From: Actinomycetota bacterium
GTDB taxonomy: Bacteria > Actinomycetota > CADDZG01 > WHSQ01
DNA: 7,121 nt
Direction of reading: 5' to 3'
NCBI GenBank assembly: GCA_013695055.1
Contig: JACDBF010000200.1
Span: 1-7,121, forward strand
The notes under the pieces were generated by a model. That model worked only from the letters and a program-made list of their open reading frames with translations, did no database searches and was not told where the DNA came from. The stretch's first letter is position 1, and the number at the start of each line of letters is the position of its first letter. Below are positions 1 through 5,419 of this stretch, piece by piece. The position numbers and the translations under genes are program-made.

Positions 1-1
1 C

Positions 2-397
2 AACGCCCGTATTGAGGACTTGCGCATGGCGGCTTGGGTCTTGGGAGAAGAGCGCGTGGCCCCCACCGTGCGTTTGATGGTCATTCCAGCCACTCAGAGA
101 GTGTGGCTGCAAGCCAATCACGAGGGACTGCTCGACCTCTTCTCGAGGGCGGGAGCGAGCGTTTCGACTCCCACATGCGGGGCGTGCCTCGGCGCCCATA
201 TGGGTGTGGTCGGCGCGGGCGAGGTGTGTGTGTCGACCTCCAATCGCAATTATGTGGGGCGCATGGGGGATCCGACCGCTAAGGTCTATCTCGCCAATCC
301 GGCGGTCGCCATGGCAGCGGCTGTAGCGGGTGAAATTGTGCATCCCGCGGATGTGCGTCCTGATGCGCCCGCTCGAGCGGAGGCCCTCGTTGGCTAG
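2..397 (+). CDS. leuC: 3-isopropylmalate dehydratase large subunit, C-terminal part (partial, 5' end outside window)
   Basis: The last 131 residues of the large subunit of isopropylmalate isomerase, which interconverts 2- and 3-isopropylmalate in leucine synthesis using a [4Fe-4S] cluster. The fragment opens at NARIEDLR, the segment that normally follows the first cluster cysteine (GSCTN-R). It then carries the CGACLG motif (codons at 176-187), which supplies the other two cluster ligands, followed by STSNRNYVGRMGD and the YLANPAVAMAAAVAGEIVHP ending typical of the family. The wording matches the shorter archaeal-type (type 2, homoaconitase-like) LeuC better than the long proteobacterial form. 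It ends at TAG 395-397, inside the start of leuD, so the two subunits are probably translationally coupled. The reading frame is open to the left edge of the window. Homoaconitase is an alternative substrate assignment, made unlikely by the adjoining leuB. Confidence 0.95.
   Translation, partial: NARIEDLRMAAWVLGEERVAPTVRLMVIPATQRVWLQANHEGLLDLFSRAGASVSTPTCGACLGAHMGVVGAGEVCVSTSNRNYVGRMGDPTAKVYLANPAVAMAAAVAGEIVHPADVRPDAPARAEALVG
379..383 (+). promoter_or_regulatory. Shine-Dalgarno site that fixes the leuD start
   Basis: A perfect GGAGG lies six bases before TTG at 390, inside the end of leuC. It selects the TTG start over the upstream in-frame ATGs at 330 and 363, which lack such a site and would add residues not found in the family. 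Confidence 0.7.
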
Positions 398-926
398 GGC
401 ATGGGTCTATGCCGACAACGTCGACACGGACGTGATCATCCCGGCGCGCTATCTCACCACCACGGATGCTAAGGAGCTTGCGGCGCACGCGCTGGAAGAT
501 CTCGATCCTCAGTTCGCACTCTCCGTGAAGCCGGGTGACGTGATCGTGGCCGGCCATAACTTCGGCTGCGGATCCAGCCGTGAGCACGCACCAATAGCGC
601 TCAGAGGTGCAGGGGTCGGCGCGGTCGTGGCCTCCTCGTTCGCCCGCATCTTTTTCCGCAACGCGATCAATACCGGTTTGCCGATCGTTACATGCCCGGA
701 CGCCGCTGAATCAATCAAAGACGGAAACGAGATCGAGGTCGATCTTGCCGGAGGGGAGGTCCGCGACGTGACTCAGAGCCTCACGTTCGCGGCCGAGCCG
801 CTGCCCGAGTTCGTTATGGGCCTAGTGAGTGCAGGCGGACTCGTTCCATGGGTTCGAGCGCGCGCCGCCGTTGCGGGGCAAGGAGAAGTCGCCGCCACCG
901 GCCCGAGGGGCGGCGTGGCCTCGTGA
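390..926 (+). CDS. leuD: 3-isopropylmalate dehydratase small subunit
   Basis: Small subunit that pairs with LeuC to form isopropylmalate isomerase. From the TTG start the protein is 178 residues and begins LARAWVYADNVDTDVIIPARYL, the standard opening of type 2 LeuD. The swivelling-domain signature GCGSSREHAP is at residues 59-68, followed by the ASSFARIFFRNAINTGLP segment at 81-98. The family usually ends soon after the GGLVPWVR segment (149-156). Here about 22 extra Ala/Gly/Arg-rich residues follow, and these are probably the result of 3' read-through towards the leuB start rather than a domain. The start overlaps the leuC stop by 8 nt, and the TGA stop overlaps the leuB GTG by 4 nt (GTGA). 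Both junctions imply coupled translation and a 1:1 subunit supply. An ATG at 330 or 363 is possible but less likely. Confidence 0.93.
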   Translation: MARAWVYADNVDTDVIIPARYLTTTDAKELAAHALEDLDPQFALSVKPGDVIVAGHNFGCGSSREHAPIALRGAGVGAVVASSFARIFFRNAINTGLPIVTCPDAAESIKDGNEIEVDLAGGEVRDVTQSLTFAAEPLPEFVMGLVSAGGLVPWVRARAAVAGQGEVAATGPRGGVAS

Positions 927-1798
927 CGCGACGGGTGGCGGTGCTTCCCGGGGACGGCATCGGTCCGGAGGTGATGACCGCTGCGGCTGCCGAGCTCGGA
1001 CCGGGCATCGAGCAGGTTCATTTGGACATAAGCGCGGATAGATATCTCTCCACGGGTGAGCTGCTCACGGACGCGGATCTGCAAATCATTGCTGGGTGCG
1101 ATGCGCTCCTTTTCGGTGCGATCGGCGACCCTCGTGTGCCCGACGGCGTGCTCGAGCGCGGGGTGCTGTTGCGTCTCCGCAAAGAGCTCGACCTCTACGT
1201 GAACCTCCGGGCCTTTCCCGACATGGGGATCGTCTTCGTCCGCGAGAACACAGAGGGCCCCTATTCAGGCGTAGGAACCCGATCTGGAGATGTCGCAACG
1301 GAAACAAGCGTGAACACCGCCGAAGCTATCGGTCGCTGCGCCCGCTATGCGTTCGAGATGGCGTCTCAGCGATCAGGCCTCGTGACGCTGGTGCATAAGG
1401 CCAACGTGCTCGTCCATGCCGGTTCCCTGTGGCGTGAGACGACCGAGCGTGTGGCCGAGGCCTATCCAGAAATGCGCCTCAAGTATGAGCACGCCGATGC
1501 CGCCGCGTATCATCTGGTCACCGACCCGTCGCGCTTTGATATCGTCCTGACCGACAATCTATTCGGGGACCTTCTGTCCGATCTTGCCGCAGGCCTATCT
1601 GGCGGTCTCGGGCGGGCCGCCAGCGCCAATCTGCATCCGCAGAGGTCAACCCGGCCCACGAGATGCGCGGGACTGTTCGAGCCCGTGCACGGTTCGGCCC
1701 CCGACATCGCGGGGACGGGCAAGGCCGATCCGCGCGCCGCTATCCAAGCAGCCCGTATGTTGATGGACACTCTCGAGAAGGAGCGCGTAGCAACGTGA
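923..1798 (+). CDS. leuB: 3-isopropylmalate dehydrogenase, unusually short
   Basis: NAD-dependent oxidative decarboxylation of 3-isopropylmalate, the step after LeuCD. The GTG start gives 291 residues, beginning just before VAVLPGDGIGPEV; relatives have about 335-360. Family residues present include substrate arginines R86, R96 and R107, Tyr114 in EGPYSG, Lys159 in LVHKANVL, metal/substrate aspartates D192, D216 and D220 (NLFGDLLSD), and the NAD loop EPVHGSAPDIAG (253-264). Two things are missing. About 15-18 residues normally lie between NLR (94-96) and the strand leading to VRENTEG. The whole C-terminal segment, roughly 40 residues after RAAIQAARMLMDTL, is also gone. An Arg-rich stretch (240-249) is inserted before FEPVHGS. 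The reading frame itself is uninterrupted. The stop overlaps the next gene's GTG. The upstream ATG at 848 would add 25 residues without homology, so I rejected it. Whether this compact enzyme folds and works is uncertain. Confidence 0.88.
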   Translation: MTRRVAVLPGDGIGPEVMTAAAAELGPGIEQVHLDISADRYLSTGELLTDADLQIIAGCDALLFGAIGDPRVPDGVLERGVLLRLRKELDLYVNLRAFPDMGIVFVRENTEGPYSGVGTRSGDVATETSVNTAEAIGRCARYAFEMASQRSGLVTLVHKANVLVHAGSLWRETTERVAEAYPEMRLKYEHADAAAYHLVTDPSRFDIVLTDNLFGDLLSDLAAGLSGGLGRAASANLHPQRSTRPTRCAGLFEPVHGSAPDIAGTGKADPRAAIQAARMLMDTLEKERVAT

Positions 1799-2223
1799 CT
1801 AATCATCAGGCGCCCTACTTCAGCGTTTGTGGATACAAGGTGACGACGGAACGAACAAATGACCAAACGACCGATGTCCAAGCTATCGTCGAGGTGAAGG
1901 TCGGGAACGTCTTCGTGCGAAGGGCGGCTTCCGGCGTCGGCCCGGTGCACGCGCTCGACAACGCGCTGCGCGCCTGCCTCAGTCCCGACTACCCCGAGCT
2001 CGAGGGTGTCTCCCTGGCCGACTACCAAGTTGCGGTAGTCGATGCGCGCGACGGAACGGGGGCCCGTGTTCGCGTGCTGATCGAAGCGACCAATGGCTCG
2101 TCTCATTGGGACGCGGGATGCATATCCGAGAACATCGTCGACGCCTCCTTCGAAGCCCTTTGCTCAACCGCGCTAATGGGGATCATGAAGGCTCGCTCCG
2201 ACCGCCTGGCGACTACCGCCTAA
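1795..2223 (+). CDS. Stand-alone CimA/LeuA-type allosteric (LeuA dimer) domain protein
   Basis: A 142-residue protein that corresponds to only the C-terminal regulatory domain of citramalate synthase / 2-isopropylmalate synthase. In the full enzymes this domain binds isoleucine or leucine and inhibits the catalytic TIM barrel. It shows the two beta-beta-beta-alpha half repeats: residues about 8-62 with GVGPVHALDNALR (47-59), and about 77-125 with DYQVAVVD, GTGARVRVLIE (87-97) and SENIVDASFEAL (111-122). The HALDNALR and DYxV...GTxAxVRVLIE wording is closer to CimA than to LeuA. No catalytic motif (HxH, barrel strands) is encoded anywhere in the gap before it. GTG 1795 overlaps the leuB stop (GTGA), and AAGGAG at 1778-1783 lies 11 nt upstream, so the gene looks translated. 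It may be a trans-acting regulatory subunit for a barrel-only synthase encoded elsewhere, or a remnant of a deleted cimA. The domain call is firm; the role is inference. Confidence 0.85.
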   Translation: MTNHQAPYFSVCGYKVTTERTNDQTTDVQAIVEVKVGNVFVRRAASGVGPVHALDNALRACLSPDYPELEGVSLADYQVAVVDARDGTGARVRVLIEATNGSSHWDAGCISENIVDASFEALCSTALMGIMKARSDRLATTA

Positions 2224-2267
2224 TGGTTCTTCACATTGGAGCGGGCAACATGCATTCTCTATCGTGA
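2223..2267 (+). other. 14-codon mini-ORF coupling the regulatory-domain gene to pheA; HisH-like N-terminus
   Basis: ATG 2223 overlaps the preceding TAA (TAATG), and the reading frame ends at TGA 2265-2267, which overlaps the pheA GTG start (GTGA). The 14 residues read MVLHIGAGNMHSLS. A second in-frame ATG at 2250 has GGAG at 2238-2241, eight bases upstream. The GAGN-HS wording resembles the first residues of HisH (typically V-I-D-Y-G-A-G-N-L-H-S-V). It may therefore be a stub of a lost hisH, a coupling mini-cistron, or chance. It contains no run of Phe or Leu codons, so it does not look like an attenuator leader. Confidence 0.3.
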
Positions 2268-3106
2268 AGAAGAGCGAGCCAGATCCGATCGTCGCCTACC
2301 AGGGTGAGATCGGGGCCTACTCGGAAGAGGGGGCCAGAGCTTTGTTCGGGGGGACCGAGCACGTTCCACTTTCGTCGATCCGAAAGGTTTTCGAGGCAAC
2401 CGAGGTGGGGCGCGCAGATTACGGGCTCGTGCCCATGGACAATTCGCAAGCGGGCAGCATCAATGAGACCTACGATCTTTTCCTCCGCCATGGCCTGCAT
2501 CTAGTCGGTGAGACGGTCGTGCGTGTGGATCATTGCTTGCTGGCGCTGCCGGGCGTAGCGATCGACGATCTGAGGGAAGTGGTATCACATCCGCAGGCCA
2601 TTGCCCAGTGCGAGGAGTTCCTGAATGGATTGGATGTATCTCTTCGTGCCGAGTACGACACCGCCGGTGCCGCTAAGAGGATTCACGATGAGAAGATGCT
2701 GGGTACAGGCGCGATCGCTTCACGCCGGGCTGCAGAGCTTTATGGGCTGAGCGTCCTCGCCGAACGCATCCAGACATATCCCGACAACTACACGCGCTTT
2801 GGCGCGCTTGCCCGCCATCCTCATTCTCTCGATGATCCAAACAAGTCGTCCCTCGTATTCGGAGTCGGACACGTTGCCGGCTCCCTGTTTCGATGCATCG
2901 GGGCGTTCGCGGAGCGTCAATTGAGCTTGAGCAAGCTCGAGTCACGCCCGCGCGCCGGCCGTCCGTGGGAGTACGTTTTTTACGCCGATGTGGAGGCGCC
3001 CGCAGACGATCCGGCGATGATCGATGCACTGTCGGAGGTGAGCGAGCACGCGACGTTCACGCGTCTCTTGGGTACCTACGCTTCCAAGATGGGCCGTCGC
3101 GTCTAG
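2264..3106 (+). CDS. pheA: Prephenate dehydratase (monofunctional, with ACT domain)
   Basis: Converts prephenate to phenylpyruvate in phenylalanine synthesis; cytoplasmic. The 280-residue protein has the PDT catalytic domain at about 9-185 (AYQGEIGAYSEEGA at 11-24, PMDNSQAGSINETYDL at 57-72, SHPQAIAQC at 108-116, DTAGAA at 132-137). The catalytic NYTRF motif is at 175-179, with Thr177. An ACT domain follows at about 196-275, with the Phe-binding ESRP at 226-229 and the LLGTY ending at 268-272, so phenylalanine feedback inhibition is expected. The usual P-I-E-N-S is P-M-D-N-S here, a mild change. There is no chorismate mutase domain, as in most monofunctional enzymes. GTG 2264 is the only in-frame start before the homology and has no good Shine-Dalgarno of its own; the overlapping mini-ORF stop suggests coupled initiation. 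It sits at the end of the leu operon and converges on the kinase gene. Confidence 0.93.
   Translation: MKKSEPDPIVAYQGEIGAYSEEGARALFGGTEHVPLSSIRKVFEATEVGRADYGLVPMDNSQAGSINETYDLFLRHGLHLVGETVVRVDHCLLALPGVAIDDLREVVSHPQAIAQCEEFLNGLDVSLRAEYDTAGAAKRIHDEKMLGTGAIASRRAAELYGLSVLAERIQTYPDNYTRFGALARHPHSLDDPNKSSLVFGVGHVAGSLFRCIGAFAERQLSLSKLESRPRAGRPWEYVFYADVEAPADDPAMIDALSEVSEHATFTRLLGTYASKMGRRV
3103..3106. other. Interlocked stop codons of convergent genes (CTAG)
   Basis: The palindrome CTAG supplies TAG for pheA on the + strand (3104-3106) and TAG for the kinase on the - strand (complement of 3103-3105). The two coding regions overlap by four bases, and no hairpin terminator is visible between them. Confidence 0.85.
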
Positions 3107-4206
3107 AATGATCCGGTAGCCGAGAGATTGACGTCTCTTACTTTGGACAGGAGCTCCCTGGCCGTGAAGGGTTTCTGAATGTATGTCTGCCCGGCCTCGA
3201 CTCCCTCTTGCGTGGTGATTTGCTCCGGGTAACCGGACATGTATATGACTGGGGTCTCCGGGTTGGCCTTTTTCACCCGATCGGCTAGCTCCTTGCCCGA
3301 CATCCCGGGCATGACCACGTCGGTGAGCAACAGATGTATGGGCCCCGAGTGCCTGACGAACGTCTCGAGTGCTTCGGGTCCCGAAGCGGCCGTGACGACC
3401 TCGTAACCTTCGCGGCTGAGAATTCTGTCGACGACGCTTCGCACTCCGTCCTCATCCTCGACCACCAGTATCGTCTCTCGGGAGCGCCGCTCATCGCCGG
3501 ACGCGTCGACCGGTAGTGGCGTTTGTTCAACCCGTACGGAGGTTGCGGGAAGGTACACAGTGAAGGTGGTTCCGGCGTCGGCCCCGTTATCGATGATCAC
3601 GTGTCCTCCGGCTTGTTGAGCGATCCCGTAGACGGTCGACAGCCCAAGGCCGGTTCCGGCGCCTCGCGGCTTGGTCGTGAAGAATGGCTCGAAAGCACGG
3701 GCTCTTGCTTCGGAGCTCATTCCACGGCCCGTGTCGCTCACCGCCAAGGTCACGTACTCGCCCGACCTCAGACCTGGATACCGGCGGACCGCCGCCTCGT
3801 CCACGGCCACGTTGGCGGTCTTGACGACGACGCGTCCTCCCTCGGGCATGGCGTCCAAGGCGTTCACGCTTAGATTCATGATGATCTGTTCCAGCTGGCC
3901 CCTGTCGATCTTCGTGGGATTCAAGACTGGGAAGAGATCGAGCTCGACCTCGATGCTCTCGCGAGCGGTCCTCTGAAGGAGGCTCTTGATACCGGAGATG
4001 ACGTGGTTCAGATCCAGGATCTCGGCCTTCACGATCTCCCGGCGAGAGAATGACAGGAGCTGGCTGGTCAAGGCCGAAGCGCGCTCACCGGCCTTGAGTA
4101 TCTCATCGACATCCTTTCGCTTGGGGTCCGCACGGTCGATGTCTTCCGAGAGAAAAGTCGCGCAATTCAGGATGACGGCCATAAGATTGTTGAAGTCATT
4201 TGCCAC
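3103..4206 (-). CDS. Hybrid histidine kinase, C-terminal half (HisKA remainder, HATPase, receiver), cut off by a frameshift
   Basis: The downstream half of one broken gene whose upstream half is at 4167-5309. The frame covers the HisKA helices (about 1-60) and the ATP-binding domain: N-box with N111 and N115 in MNLSVNALDAM, G1 DTGRGM 158-163, F-box FEPFFTTK 172-179, G2 GAGTGLGLS 182-190. A C-terminal receiver domain spans about 245-362, with acidic pair E250/D251, phosphoacceptor D296 in LLLTDVVMPGMSG, S324 and K345 in IQKPF. The phosphoacceptor H-box reads VANDFNN instead of VAHDFNN, so the His is Asn (codon at 4198-4200). The nominal GTG start at 4206 lies in the middle of that helix and has no Shine-Dalgarno. 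The piece is therefore best read as the 3' part of a frameshifted gene (about 735 residues if repaired). As it stands, it would be an ATP-binding plus receiver protein unable to phosphorylate itself. Confidence 0.75.
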   Translation of the reverse strand: MANDFNNLMAVILNCATFLSEDIDRADPKRKDVDEILKAGERASALTSQLLSFSRREIVKAEILDLNHVISGIKSLLQRTARESIEVELDLFPVLNPTKIDRGQLEQIIMNLSVNALDAMPEGGRVVVKTANVAVDEAAVRRYPGLRSGEYVTLAVSDTGRGMSSEARARAFEPFFTTKPRGAGTGLGLSTVYGIAQQAGGHVIIDNGADAGTTFTVYLPATSVRVEQTPLPVDASGDERRSRETILVVEDEDGVRSVVDRILSREGYEVVTAASGPEALETFVRHSGPIHLLLTDVVMPGMSGKELADRVKKANPETPVIYMSGYPEQITTQEGVEAGQTYIQKPFTARELLSKVRDVNLSATGSF

Positions 4207-5309
4207 CCCGCCGGCGAGCTGGCCGATGGCTCCATCTTCTGGGACTGGCGAAGCTGATCCTCGAGGTGCCGTTGCGCGGTGACGTCACGGGTGTTGATCA
4301 CGACGCCTTCGACATCGGGATCGTCGGTCAAGTTAGTCATCACGTTGTGCATCTGACGCCAGCTGTCGTCTCGGTGCTTCCATCTGCAGACATAGGTCGC
4401 ATTGGCGCCGTGTGAAGAGCTTGCAATCTCGTTCAAGCAGGCGACCAGTCCAGGCGCGTCGTGGGCATGAGTCAGATCAGTCAGCTTTATGCCCGTTAGC
4501 TCACCGGGCTCATAGCCCAGCACCCCTTGGATCGGCTGCGACTGATAGGCGATCGAGGTGTCCGCTTGGACGATCGTGATGATGTCCGAGGAGTTCTGCA
4601 CGAGCGACCGGAAGCGTTCTTCGGTACGGCGCTCTCGCTCGTAGCTTCGGACGAGCAGCCGCCCGGTCGCATAGGAGGCCATGGGCAGAGCCAAGAGCAG
4701 AACGACGAGCCCGGAAACCAGGGCCGAGCGGCGTGCTTCGTTCACCGCCACGACCAGCTGCGGCACGTTGACTTCTAGCTCGAATACGCCCGGAGGCTGG
4801 CCGGGAAGCCGGATCGACCTGGCGAACGCGAACCTGGAGATCTCGCCATCCCCGGCCCGTGACACTGGCTCTCCCGTTGAAAGCACCAGATTGGCTTCTT
4901 CCGAGTCGTAAGTGGTGCCGATGTTTTCCTCGTCGGTATGGGCGAGGATGACCCCGCGGCCATCTGTAACCACGACCTCCTCTGCACCCGTCTCGCGAGC
5001 GAGCTCGGGAACCTCTTCCTTCTGGAAGTAACGGAAGACGGCGTCGTCGCCTCCCCGGGCGAATGCCTCGGCCGCGCCCTGCTCGAGGCTTCTGCCGATA
5101 AGGCTCACAGTCTCTTGGCGCGAGGCGATGATGCGGGCGCGCGACGAGCGAATCTCGAGGGTCGTCACGCCCACGACGGCAACCACCACCGAGACGCCGA
5201 CCACAAGCACCGCTAGGGTGCGCAGAGACAGCCGCGGCTTGCGGGCGCGCATGGAGGCGAGCTGGACGCCGGGCTGCTCGACCGACCTCGAACCATGAGT
5301 CTTTGTCAT
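4167..5309 (-). CDS. Hybrid histidine kinase, N-terminal half (membrane sensor and PAS), ending in a frameshift
   Basis: Upstream half of a sensor kinase. A basic cytoplasmic start is followed by TM1 at about 31-50, an extracytoplasmic sensor at 51-194 with a single-Cache-like core (VVVTDGRGVILAHTDEENIG at 112-131), and TM2 at about 195-217. A PAS domain spans about 230-350 (FRSLVQNSSDIITIVQ, then GYEPGEL), followed by the coiled DQLRQSQKME linker ending at 360. Homologues continue A-I-G-Q-L-A-G-G-V-A-H-D-F-N-N. Here the frame instead gives an unrelated 20-residue tail to the stop at 4167, while the expected residues appear in the -1 frame, starting at I-G-Q-L-A-G-G. The ATG at 5309 is the first available start, with only a weak AGG upstream; M20 is an alternative. 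The gene is divergent from the aldehyde dehydrogenase. Its ligand and partner regulator cannot be read from the sequence. Confidence 0.8.
   Translation of the reverse strand: MTKTHGSRSVEQPGVQLASMRARKPRLSLRTLAVLVVGVSVVVAVVGVTTLEIRSSRARIIASRQETVSLIGRSLEQGAAEAFARGGDDAVFRYFQKEEVPELARETGAEEVVVTDGRGVILAHTDEENIGTTYDSEEANLVLSTGEPVSRAGDGEISRFAFARSIRLPGQPPGVFELEVNVPQLVVAVNEARRSALVSGLVVLLLALPMASYATGRLLVRSYERERRTEERFRSLVQNSSDIITIVQADTSIAYQSQPIQGVLGYEPGELTGIKLTDLTHAHDAPGLVACLNEIASSSHGANATYVCRWKHRDDSWRQMHNVMTNLTDDPDVEGVVINTRDVTAQRHLEDQLRQSQKMEPSASSPAGWQMTSTILWPSS
4226..4234 (-). pseudogene. Frameshift site joining the two halves of the hybrid histidine kinase
   Basis: On the - strand the sequence reads ATG GAG CC ATC GGC CAG, whereas the family needs ATG GAG GCC ATC GGC CAG (M-E-A-I-G-Q). 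One G is missing at about 4229-4231. Restoring it joins the frames of 4167-5309 and 3103-4206 into one protein of about 735 residues. No canonical slippery heptamer or downstream stem is evident, so a true mutation or a sequencing/assembly error is likelier than programmed frameshifting. Confidence 0.75.
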
Positions 5310-5419
5310 ATAAGACCTAGTCGGGCGGCGACCAGCCCACCTTTACCCACCTGGCACCCGCCTACCCGGGCGGCCGTTTAGCCTGGCGAAAGAGCGGGCT
5401 TCGAGCAAGGAGAGCGTCA
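5310..5419. promoter_or_regulatory. Divergent intergenic region with phased direct repeats
   Basis: This 110-bp gap separates the kinase and aldehyde dehydrogenase starts and must hold both promoters. CCCACCT occurs at 5336-5342 and 5346-5352, with a one-mismatch copy CCCGCCT at 5357-5363, giving spacings of 10 and 11 bp, about one helical turn. CGGGCGGC occurs at 5322-5329 and again at 5367-5374, flanking the array. Such phasing suits an activator that binds side by side, as OmpR/PhoB-type regulators do, but no known consensus is matched. I could not assign convincing -35/-10 boxes on either strand. Confidence 0.4.
5407..5414 (+). promoter_or_regulatory. Shine-Dalgarno site for the aldehyde dehydrogenase GTG start
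   Basis: AAGGAGAG lies with its GGAG core seven bases before GTG 5420. It favours this start over the in-frame ATG at 5477, from which the family homology would also be covered. Confidence 0.65.

Noticed and set aside
330..389. ATG 330 or ATG 363 as leuD start
   Set aside because: They lack the ideal GGAGG spacing of TTG 390 and add residues not seen in type 2 LeuD.
848..922. Upstream ATG start for leuB
   Set aside because: It adds 25 Arg-rich residues inside leuD with no family match; GTG 923 overlaps the leuD stop and sits right before the homology.
1510..2106. Long antisense open frame (198 codons) opposite leuB and the regulatory-domain gene
   Set aside because: Its translation has no recognisable motif, and it lies opposite two genes with clear family homology. 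Long antisense frames are common in GC-rich coding DNA.
2223..2267. Phenylalanine or leucine attenuator leader peptide ahead of pheA
   Set aside because: The 14-residue peptide has no Phe and only two Leu, and there is no room for alternative hairpins before the pheA start.
4150..4206. Independent translation start for the kinase C-terminal half
   Set aside because: The GTG at 4206 and the following ATG lack Shine-Dalgarno sequences and start in the middle of a HisKA helix.
4226..4234. Programmed -1 ribosomal frameshift in the kinase gene
   Set aside because: A -1 slip would restore the protein, but there is no canonical slippery heptamer and no clear downstream stem. The nearby loss of the H-box His fits decay or error better.
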